Assembly: GCA_036374795.1 (NCBI GenBank)
Contig: DASUTC010000291.1
Span: forward strand, 1-42,930
Source of the DNA: Herpetosiphonaceae bacterium
GTDB taxonomy: Bacteria; Chloroflexota; Chloroflexia; Chloroflexales; Kallotenuaceae
Length of the DNA: 42,930 bases
Direction of reading: 5' to 3'
Shown: piece after piece, positions 1-11,176 of the stretch
How positions within the stretch are numbered: position 1 is the stretch's first letter
How the letters are laid out: every line of letters starts with the position of its first letter
Notes under the pieces: model-generated
Database searches by the model: none
What the model saw: only the letters and a program-made list of their open reading frames with translations
What the model was told of the DNA's origin: nothing
Program-made: the position numbers and the translations under genes

Positions 1-1652
1 GCAGACGACGGCGCAGGCGTGGGGGGTGCGCGCGGCCTGGGCGGCGACGAGGTGGTGCAAACAGCGGAGCGGCGGGGTGTCGGTAGCGGGCGGATTCCAG
101 CTCAGCAGCAGCGCCCGCTCCGCCGCCGTCAGCAGCGGCAGCGTCATGATCGGCTGGTCGGGATCGGCAACAGCCGCCGCGAGCAACATCTGGTAGTGGA
201 CGACCATCCGCGCGATCGTGCTGGCGTCGAAGAGCGCGGTATTGTAGATCAGCCGACCGCTCAGCCCGTTCTCTTTCTCCTCCAGACTCAGCTCAAGGTC
301 GAACTTGGCGACCAGTGCATCCATCTCCAGCACCCTGAGCGTCAGCGCCTCCAGATTGAGCGCTGGCATCGGCGCGTTCTGGAGCGCGAACAAGACCTGG
401 AACAGCGGCATGTAGCTCAGATCGCGGGTGGGCTGGAGCGTGTCGACGACCTGCTCGAAGGGAATATCCTGATGCGCGTAGGCCGCGAAGGTCGTCTCGC
501 GCACCTGCCGCAGCAGCGCGCGGAAGCCGGGATTGCCGTCCAGCCTGGCGCGCAGCGCGAGCGTGTTGACGAAGAAGCCGATCAGCCCTTCGGTTTCGAT
601 CCGCGTGCGTCCGGCGATCGGCGTACCGACGACGATGTCGTTCTGGCCGCTGTAGCGCGCGAGGAGCACCTGCCACGCCGCCAGCAGCGTCATGAACAGC
701 GTTACGCCCTCCTGCTGGCTCAGCCGCACCAGCGCGGCATGCAGCTCCAGCGGAATAATGAACGTCTGCTGCGCGCCCTGAAAGCGCTGCACCGCCGGAC
801 GCGGGCGATCGGTCGGGAGGGTAAGCAGCGCGGGAGCGCCCTGCAACTGCGCACGCCAGTAGTCGATCTGCTGTTCCAGGACCTTGCCCTGAAGCCAGTC
901 GCGCTGCCAGATAGCGTAGTCGGCGTACTGGATCGGCAGCGGCGGTAGGACGGCGGGGTTGCCTCCGGCGGTGTAGAGCGCGGCCAGCTCACGAATCAGG
1001 ATGCCGATCGACCAGCCATCGGCGATGATATGATGCAGCGTCAGCAGCAGCACATGTGCCTGCGGATCGAGCCGCAGCAGCAGCACGCGCAGCAGAGGCC
1101 CCGCCGCAAGATCGAATGGCCGCTGCGACTCAGCCGTCGCGATCCTGTGCGCCTCCGCAAGGCGCTGGTCGGCGGGGAGCGTTTGAAGATTATGGATCGG
1201 CAGCGGCAGCGGCGCGGGCGGCGCGATCACCTGGACCGGCGCTCCCTCATCGCCGTGTATGCCCTGGGCAAACGTGGTGCGCAAGCTCTCGTGACGCGCG
1301 ACCAGCGCGGTAAAGCTGCGCTCTAGCGTCGCGATGTCAAGCTGTCCGTCGAGCGCGACCGTCGTGTGGATGTTGTAGGCGGCGCTATCAGGCTGAAGCT
1401 GATCGAAGAACCAGAGGCGCTGCTGGGCGAACGACAGCGGCAGCGCTCGATCGCGGGATGCCGGGCGCGGACCAGCCGCTCTGGGCGTGCGCTCCGACTG
1501 AAGCGCAGCGATCAGCTCGGCTTTACGAGCGGCGATCGAGGCGTGAATCTCCGGCGTCAGCACCTCTTTCGGGCCTCGGTAGCGCAGCCGATCGCCCTCG
1601 ACTCGCAGCGTGATCCCCTGGTCTTGCAGCAGCGCCAAAAACTCGGCGGTCG

Positions 1653-1656
<4 letters not shown>
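1..1656 (-). CDS. NRPS, TubC-type docking domain, condensation and start of adenylation domain (partial)
   Basis: This is the 5' part of a nonribosomal peptide synthetase; the gene continues past base 1. Residues 1-55 match a TubC_N beta-hairpin docking domain, with the VEGDRLRYRGP segment, then LTPE and a RKAELIAAL helix. A condensation domain follows from about residue 70 (PLSFAQQRLWFFDQL), with an intact HHIIADG catalytic motif and the late IGFFVNTL and YAHQDIPFE motifs. The C-A linker (VAAQAARTP) is reached at the window edge, so an adenylation domain should come next. The ATG overlaps the stop of the upstream NRPS by 4 bp (ATGA), and an AGGAA lies 8 bp upstream, so translation is probably coupled. 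The docking domain implies that it receives its substrate from a separate upstream protein, most simply the adjacent one-module NRPS. It was extended by hand to the window edge. The family call is secure; the substrate is not visible. Confidence 0.93.
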
Positions 1657-5042
<3,386 letters not shown>

Positions 5043-5277
5043 GGGAGGCTCCGGATCATCAACGGCGTTTCAAGTTTCAAGTTCAAAGTTTCACGTTCAG
5101 GCCCTCACCCAGGGCCGGGTACCATGCCCAGAGGGCACCCGGCCTCTCCAGGCCCAGAGGGCACCCCCCTTGGCATAGGAGAGGGGGAGTGACGGCACAT
5201 ACGGTTACTCGTTGTTCCTTTGTTCCTTTGTTCCTTTGTTCCTTTGTTCCTTTGTTCTCTGTTTGTTCCTGGGTTCG
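5043..5277. repeat. Intergenic composite repeat island
   Basis: This 235-bp gap lies between the monooxygenase and the downstream one-module NRPS. On the plus strand it holds, in order: heptamers of the GTTTCAA type (5067-5100); a palindrome with stem GGCCGGGT/ACCCGGCC at 5113-5120 and 5137-5144 enclosing the core ATGCCCAGAGGGCACCCG; a second copy of the CCCAGAGGGCACCC core (about 5152-5166); and five perfect copies plus one decayed copy of the octamer TTGTTCCT (5212-5259). The components are the same as in the three adenylation-domain islands. Only the NRPS ribosome binding site (GGAG near its start) is recognisable as functional. The long palindrome could affect transcript stability or partial termination inside the operon, which is inference. 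Confidence 0.85.
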
Positions 5278-6489
5278 TCATCCACGCTCGTACAACGCTC
5301 GCAGCTCGTTCAAATGCGGCAGGCTGGCGAGCACGGTCTGTGCATCCAGGCCAAAGTCGACCAGACAGGCGATCTCGTCGACGCCGATCGCCTGAAGCCG
5401 ATCGACAAGCGCCGTGCATTTCTGCGGCGTGCCCAGCAGCGCGCCCGTCTCGAAGTAGCGCTCGAAGACGGCATCCAGCAGCAGCGCCTTATCGGCCTCG
5501 CTGACCTGCGCGGCCTGAGCGCTTTTCTCGGCCTGCGGCAGGTTATCGAACTGGCCGATGTAGGTTCGCAGGTAATCGCGCAGTGGCTCGCGCACCTGCT
5601 CTTTGACCGTGGCCTCGCTGTCGCCCAGGTACGTATGCAGCATCACCGAGACGATCCCCGCGCGCGGGTTGTAGCCGTGGCGAGCCAGCGCCTCGCGGTA
5701 GAGCCGGATCTTCTGGCCCAGCTCGTCGAAAAGCTGCCGGGTGGGGCTGAGCGAGGTCAGAATATTCGCGCCGATCTCACCGGCGGCGACGAACGTCTCC
5801 AGCGTGCCGGAGCTGGTGATCCAGATCGGCAGCCGGTGCTGGATCGGTCGCGGCAAGATCCGAATCGGGACCGTCTCGCCGTCCACGCCGGGCACGTCCA
5901 CCGTCTCGCCAGCCCACAGCCGCCGGATCATCTGGATATACTCAAGCATGATCGTTTTGCGGCTGGCATAGTTCTGCGGCGACAGCACAAAATCGCCGGG
6001 ATGCCAGCCGGAGGCAAACGAGACGCCGACCCGACCGTCGGAGAGGTTATCCACGACCGACCACTCCTCGGCGACGCGGATCGGGTTGTGCAGCGGCAGC
6101 GCGACGCTTCCGGCGCGAATCTGGATGCGGCTGGTGATCGTCGCCAGGGCCGCGCCGAGCACCGACGGGTTGGGATACAGGCCGCCAAAGTCCTGAAAAT
6201 GACGCTCTGGTGTCCAGATCGCGGCAAAGCCGTGCTCGTCGGCGAACTTCGCGCTTTCGAGCAGCAGCCGGTACTTGCCGCGCGTCGCCTGCGATCCCTG
6301 ATCGGAGAAGAAGAAAAGCGTGAAGCGCATCGCCCGATCGACCGGCGCGATCCCGCCGATCTGCCGCTGCGTCGTCGGCGCGGCGCGATCGATCGTCCCA
6401 GGCTGAAGCCCTTTTTGCTTGAGCCGTAGCTCAAGCAGCGCGCGCTGCTCAGGAGCGAGCGCCGCAAAACGTTTTTCCAGATCATCCAT
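5278..6489 (-). CDS. LLM-class flavin-dependent monooxygenase of NRPS/PKS clusters
   Basis: This 403-residue protein has a luciferase-like (LLM) fold. Recognisable stretches are RFTLFFFSDQ, ADEHGFAAIWTPERHF, YPNPSVLGAALA, the FASGWHPGDF segment and GRVGVSFASGW. It resembles the natural-product LLM subfamily that includes MupA-type domains, which use reduced flavin and oxygen to hydroxylate carrier-bound intermediates. Most relatives are embedded inside megasynthases; this one is free-standing. Its first 26 residues (LEKRFAALAPEQRALLELRLKQKG) closely match the N-terminal helix of the one-module NRPS in this operon, so it probably docks to, or was excised from, an assembly-line protein. The ATG overlaps the PKS stop by 8 bp, with AGGAGG 9 bp upstream. 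The likely role is oxidation of the chain on the PKS or NRPS carrier protein. Family is confident; the reaction site is inferred. Confidence 0.88.
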   Translation of the reverse strand: MDDLEKRFAALAPEQRALLELRLKQKGLQPGTIDRAAPTTQRQIGGIAPVDRAMRFTLFFFSDQGSQATRGKYRLLLESAKFADEHGFAAIWTPERHFQDFGGLYPNPSVLGAALATITSRIQIRAGSVALPLHNPIRVAEEWSVVDNLSDGRVGVSFASGWHPGDFVLSPQNYASRKTIMLEYIQMIRRLWAGETVDVPGVDGETVPIRILPRPIQHRLPIWITSSGTLETFVAAGEIGANILTSLSPTRQLFDELGQKIRLYREALARHGYNPRAGIVSVMLHTYLGDSEATVKEQVREPLRDYLRTYIGQFDNLPQAEKSAQAAQVSEADKALLLDAVFERYFETGALLGTPQKCTALVDRLQAIGVDEIACLVDFGLDAQTVLASLPHLNELRALYERG

Positions 6490-9400
6490 CGGCGGTGCCC
6501 TCCTGGCTCAGGCCCATCTCGGCGATCAACTGCGTCTGCGCCTCATCGATCGAAAGCCCTTCGATCTCGCGCAGCAGGGCCTCCAGCTCTTCGCGCTCGC
6601 GCTGCCGGGCCTGCGCCGCCTCGATGATCGCCGCCAGCTCCGCGACGGTCGCCGCCTCGAAGAGCGCGTTCATGTGGAGCTCGACCTGGAAGGCTGCGCG
6701 CAGCGCCGACACAAGCTGGATCGCCAGCAGCGAGTTGCCGCCAAGCGCGAAGAAGTTATCATGCACGCCGATCTGCTGGATGCCGAGCAGCCTGCTCAGC
6801 GTCGTCGCTACGATCGCCTCGATCTCGCTGCGGGGCGGCGCGTACTGCACCTCGGATGCCGGGCGCTCGTGGGCGGGCGCTGCCTGCCGCAGCCGCTCCA
6901 TCTGCTCAAGCGCGTTCGCGGCGGTCAGCTCGCCCGCCTGCGCCATGACCTCGTGGAAATCCTGGGTCGAAACGATCACCTGCGGCAGGCGCTGGGTCAT
7001 GATCCGCGCAAAGGCGTCGATCGCCTGTGCTGGCGTGATGCCGTAGGCCGCGCGGATCTGCCTGAGCTGCTGCTGCATCGCCGGAATGCCCGCGATCAGC
7101 TCGTCCTGCCCATCGTCCCAGGCCCAGACGCTCCAGTTGATCGCTGTGGTTTGCCTGCCGCTCTGCCCGCTGGCAGCATGCGCGTACGCATCGACGAAGG
7201 CGTTGGCCGCGCAGTAATCGGCCTGTCCAAAGCCGCCGATCAGCGCGATCGTCGAGGAGCAGAGCACCATGAAATCGAGCGGCGTGTCTGCCAGGACCGA
7301 CTCCAGCACGTAGGTGCCGATCACCTTGGGCGCGAGCACGGCTGCTGCCAGATCGGGCGCTTTGAGCTGGATCATGCCAGCGCCGAAGACCGTCTCGGTG
7401 TGGATCACGCCGTGCAGCGCGCCGAAGCGCTCGCGCGCCTGGGCGACAACGCCCGCCATGCGCTCCTGGCTGGCGACATCGGCGCTGCACACGAGGATCT
7501 CCGCTCCCGCCGCCTCAAGGGCCTGAAGCCTGCGCAGCGTACGGCTGACGCAATCTGCCTCGTCGTGGGTTTCCAGCCAGAACGACCACTGCGATTGGTC
7601 CGGCAGCGGCGCGCGATCGACGAGCACGAGCCTGGCCTGCACGCTCTGCCACAGGTACTCGGCGAGCGCGAGGCCGATCTCGCTGGTGCCGCCGGTGATC
7701 AGGTAGACGCCATGCTGCCGCAGCGCGGCTGGCGGCGTGGCCGCAGCCGGAAGTCGCAGCCGCTCGAAGCGCAGCGCCCAGCGATGGCTGTGCCGATACG
7801 CAACCTGATCATCGGGCGACGGCGTGCTACATTCCGCGATAAGCTGATCGACGAGCGCCGCCAGCGACCAGCGTTTGCCTTCCGTGTCGCCGATGTCGAT
7901 GCTGCGACAGGCGATAGCGGCGTACTCCTGCGGAATAACCTTGCACGGGCCGAGGATCGTCGCTTTTGCGGGGATCAGATCCTCGTCGCCGGTCACGTCG
8001 TGGATGTTGTTGGAGATCACACAAAGGTCGATCTTCTCCGCGCTGCTCTGCTCGCCGAGGATTTGCGCCAGCGTCAGCAGGCTGTAAAAGCCCTGGTCCT
8101 GGTAGGCGCTCAATCGATCCACGCTCGGCGGCGCTGCCTCGGCGGGCGTGACGCTCCACAGGTGGACGATCGTCGTCGGTGTCTGGCGCTGCTCCCGCAG
8201 GGCGCGGAAGAGCGCCTGGTAGTCGATCGGCTGGCGCGGGTGGATCGCATACGCCCGCTCGCCGATCTGCGCGAACTCCGGCCCGACCGCCACGGTCGTC
8301 ACGCTGTCGCCCCGCTGCCGGAGCTGCTGCGCCAGGTGCTCGCCGACGCCGCAGGCATCCAGAAAGATCAGCCAGCGCCGCGCGGCGCTGCTCTGCTCCA
8401 CGCGGTTCGGCAGCGGCGCTTGCTGCCAGACCGGCACGTACAGCCAGTCGGCCAGGTTCGGCTGCCGATCGAGCGATACCGGCTGCGCGAACGTGTGCTG
8501 CGGCTCGACCCAGTAGCGCTGCCGCTCGAATGGGTACGTCGGCAGCGGCACGCGCCGCCGCCGCTCGTGGCTGTGCATGCCCGCCCAGTCGATCGGCGCT
8601 CCCGCCAGCCACAGCCGGCCGATCGTCTCGAAGAGGAGCGCCTGATCCGATTCGCTGTCGCGCGGGTGGCGCATCGTGGCGAGCACGTCGTGCGCGCCGT
8701 CGTCCAGAGATTGCTTTGCCAGCGTGGTGAGCGTGCGTCCCGGCCCGACTTCCACCAGCAGCGCATGGCGCACGCTCGATAGCTCGCGGATGCCCTCGGC
8801 GAAGCGCACCGGCTGCCGCAGATGGCGCGCCCAGTAGCGCGGATCGGTCGCCTGCTCGGCGGTGATCCAGGTGCCCGTCAGGTTGGAGATGTAGGGAAGC
8901 TGCGGCGGCTGAAGCGTCACGCGGCGCACCTGCTCGACGAATGGCTCCAGAATCGGCTCCATCATCGCCGAGTGGAACGCATGCGAGGTGTGCGCCAGAC
9001 GACACTCCACGCCCTGCTGTGTCAGCCGCTCCCGCAGCGCCGCCACCGCATCCGGCGGGCCGGAGACGACGCACACCGAGGGGCCGTTGCTGGCCGCGAG
9101 CGAGAGGTTCGTGTCGAGCAGCGCCTCGACCTCCTGCGCCGACAGCGGCACGACCAGCATCGCGCCGGGCGGTAGGCTCTGGATCAGCCGTCCACGCGCC
9201 GCGACGAGCAAGAGCGCGTCTTCCAGCGAGAAGACGCCCGCGAGACAGGCCGCGACGTACTCGCCGATCGAGTGGCCGATCAGCGCGTGCGGCTGAATGC
9301 CCCAGGCCATCAGCAGCTTTGCCAGCGCGTACTCGATCACAAAGAGCGCGGGCTGTGTCAGCCAGGTCTGGCCGATCTGCTCGGCGGCTTCGCTCTCGGC

Positions 9401-11167
9401 GGCGCGCGGGTAGAGGATCGTTCGCAGATCAAGGCCCAGATGCGGCCTGAGCAGCTCGGCGCAGCGATCGATCTCACGGCGCACGATCGGCTCGTGGGCG
9501 TAGAGTTCCGCCGCCATCTGCACGTACTGCGCGCCCTGGCCTGGAAACAAAAAGACGATCGGGCGATGCGCGCCGCTGTGGTGCTGGCTCCGCACGCGCT
9601 GCGGATCGAGCGATTCCAAGGCGCGCAGCGCGTCGGCGGCGTCGCGGCAGACCACCGCGCGGCGATGCGCGAAGGCTTTACGCCCAAGCTGAAGCGTGAA
9701 GGCCACATCCGCGATGTTCGCGTCCGGCTGCTGCCGCAGATAATCGGCAAGATTGGCGGTCGCCGCATCGAGCGCCGTCTCGGTCTTGGCCGAGAGCACC
9801 AGCAGTTGCATGGGCCGCGACAGTCCCGATTCTGCGACCGGCGGCGCTTCTTCGAGGATCGCGTGGGCGTTCGTGCCGCCGATGCCGAATGAGCTAACGC
9901 CAGCGCGGCGGGGCTGTCCATCTGTCGGCCACGGCGCGAGCCTGTTGTTGACATAAAACGGCGTGCTGGCGAAGTCGATCGCGGGGTTGGGCCGCTCGAA
10001 GTGCAGGCTGGGCGGCAGCACGCGATGATGCAGCGCCAGCGCGGTCTTGATCAGTCCGGCGACGCCCGCCGCCGCGTCCAGGTGGCCGATGTTGGTCTTG
10101 ACCGAGCCAAGCGCGCAGTAGCCCTGCCGATCGGTGTGGACGCGAAACGCCTCGGTCAAGGCCGTAACCTCGATCGGATCGCCCAGCGCGGTGCCGGTGC
10201 CGTGTGCCTCGATGTAGCTAATCGTAGCCGGATCGACCTCGGCGATGGTGTGGGCGGCCTGAATCACGCGCGCCTGTCCGTCGACGCCGGGCGCGGTGTA
10301 GCCCGCCTTGGCGGCGCCGTCGTTGTTGATCGCCGAGCCGCGAATCACCGCGTAGATCGTATCGCCGTCGGCCAGCGCCCGGTCGAGCCGCTTGAGCGCC
10401 ACCACGCCGACGCCGTAGCCGGTGACGGTGCCCTGAGCCGCCGCATCGAAGGCGCGACAGTGGCCGTCAGGCGACATAATGCCGCCCTCCTGGTAGAGGT
10501 AGCCCGCCTTCTGCGGAAAGCCGATCGACACGCCGCCCGCCAGCGCCATGTCGCAATCGCCGATCAGCAGGCTTTGACAGGCCAGATGGACCGCTACCAG
10601 CGAGGTCGAGCAGGCGGTCTGCACGCCGACGCTCGGCCCCTTGAGGTTGAGCTTGTACGAAACCAGCGTGGTCAGTTGGTCGCTGGTGTTGCCGATGAGC
10701 GTCTGGAACATGCCGCCCGACTCGCGGAGCAGCGCGCGGTTCGTGTAGAGGTTGTTGAGCAGGTAGGCGCTGCGTCCGGCTCCCGCATACACCCCGATCG
10801 TCGCGTCGGCTGTGTCGGAGCTGTACCCGGCCTGCTCAAGCGCTTCCCAGGAACACTCAAGGAACAGCCTGAACTGCGGGTCCATGATCTCGGCCTCGCG
10901 CGGCGTGTAGCCGAAGAAGCTCGCATCGAAGCGATCCACGTCGTCGAGGATGCCCGCCGCTTTGACCAGATCGGGATGGTCGGCCAGCTCAGGCTCGATC
11001 GTCGAGCGCTCCAGCTCGGCGTCGGAGAAAAACGCGATCGACTCGACGCCATCACAGAGCTGTTGCCAGAAGGCGGCACCGCTGTCGGCACCGGGGAAGC
11101 GACCGGAGATACCGATAATCCCGATTTCCAAACCTGTGGTATCGTTCGCCGATACAACCTGATCCAC
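6482..11167 (-). CDS. Type I polyketide synthase module (KS-AT-KR-ACP)
   Basis: This 1561-residue module extends a peptidyl chain by one ketide unit. The KS (about 12-430) has Cys in TACSTS and His in EAHGTGT and NIGHLDAAAG. The AT (about 535-830) has FLFPGQGAQY and GHSIGEY; the SHAFHS motif predicts malonyl-CoA. A structural segment (about 870-1145) precedes the catalytic KR (about 1150-1330). The KR keeps Ser in LCSST and the Tyr/Asn of DYCAAN, but its cofactor loop reads TGGTSEIG, with Glu where the middle Gly of TGxxxGxG is expected, so reductase activity is doubtful. The ACP has FFALGGNSLL (Ser about 1474). The C-terminus (EIEGLSIDEAQ...) looks like a PKS docking tail. The start is GTG, with AGGAGG 5 bp upstream, 9 bp after the preceding NRPS. 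No methyltransferase or dehydratase is seen. Confidence 0.95.
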   Translation of the reverse strand: MDQVVSANDTTGLEIGIIGISGRFPGADSGAAFWQQLCDGVESIAFFSDAELERSTIEPELADHPDLVKAAGILDDVDRFDASFFGYTPREAEIMDPQFRLFLECSWEALEQAGYSSDTADATIGVYAGAGRSAYLLNNLYTNRALLRESGGMFQTLIGNTSDQLTTLVSYKLNLKGPSVGVQTACSTSLVAVHLACQSLLIGDCDMALAGGVSIGFPQKAGYLYQEGGIMSPDGHCRAFDAAAQGTVTGYGVGVVALKRLDRALADGDTIYAVIRGSAINNDGAAKAGYTAPGVDGQARVIQAAHTIAEVDPATISYIEAHGTGTALGDPIEVTALTEAFRVHTDRQGYCALGSVKTNIGHLDAAAGVAGLIKTALALHHRVLPPSLHFERPNPAIDFASTPFYVNNRLAPWPTDGQPRRAGVSSFGIGGTNAHAILEEAPPVAESGLSRPMQLLVLSAKTETALDAATANLADYLRQQPDANIADVAFTLQLGRKAFAHRRAVVCRDAADALRALESLDPQRVRSQHHSGAHRPIVFLFPGQGAQYVQMAAELYAHEPIVRREIDRCAELLRPHLGLDLRTILYPRAAESEAAEQIGQTWLTQPALFVIEYALAKLLMAWGIQPHALIGHSIGEYVAACLAGVFSLEDALLLVAARGRLIQSLPPGAMLVVPLSAQEVEALLDTNLSLAASNGPSVCVVSGPPDAVAALRERLTQQGVECRLAHTSHAFHSAMMEPILEPFVEQVRRVTLQPPQLPYISNLTGTWITAEQATDPRYWARHLRQPVRFAEGIRELSSVRHALLVEVGPGRTLTTLAKQSLDDGAHDVLATMRHPRDSESDQALLFETIGRLWLAGAPIDWAGMHSHERRRRVPLPTYPFERQRYWVEPQHTFAQPVSLDRQPNLADWLYVPVWQQAPLPNRVEQSSAARRWLIFLDACGVGEHLAQQLRQRGDSVTTVAVGPEFAQIGERAYAIHPRQPIDYQALFRALREQRQTPTTIVHLWSVTPAEAAPPSVDRLSAYQDQGFYSLLTLAQILGEQSSAEKIDLCVISNNIHDVTGDEDLIPAKATILGPCKVIPQEYAAIACRSIDIGDTEGKRWSLAALVDQLIAECSTPSPDDQVAYRHSHRWALRFERLRLPAAATPPAALRQHGVYLITGGTSEIGLALAEYLWQSVQARLVLVDRAPLPDQSQWSFWLETHDEADCVSRTLRRLQALEAAGAEILVCSADVASQERMAGVVAQARERFGALHGVIHTETVFGAGMIQLKAPDLAAAVLAPKVIGTYVLESVLADTPLDFMVLCSSTIALIGGFGQADYCAANAFVDAYAHAASGQSGRQTTAINWSVWAWDDGQDELIAGIPAMQQQLRQIRAAYGITPAQAIDAFARIMTQRLPQVIVSTQDFHEVMAQAGELTAANALEQMERLRQAAPAHERPASEVQYAPPRSEIEAIVATTLSRLLGIQQIGVHDNFFALGGNSLLAIQLVSALRAAFQVELHMNALFEAATVAELAAIIEAAQARQREREELEALLREIEGLSIDEAQTQLIAEMGLSQEGTADG

Positions 11168-11176
11168 CGGAACCTC

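Noticed and set aside
19-948. Long plus-strand open frames opposite the NRPS and PKS genes
   Set aside because: They are shadows of GC-rich minus-strand coding sequence: Arg/Gln/Ala-rich translations, no ribosome binding sites, no family motifs. The same applies to many others up to 18 kb and to those opposite the MFS, isocitrate lyase and M1-like genes.
5212-5259. Octamer tract as CRISPR or phase-variable coding repeat
   Set aside because: No spacers, and it lies outside a reading frame between two genes. Contingency switching would need it inside a start region; here it is about 170 bp from the next start.
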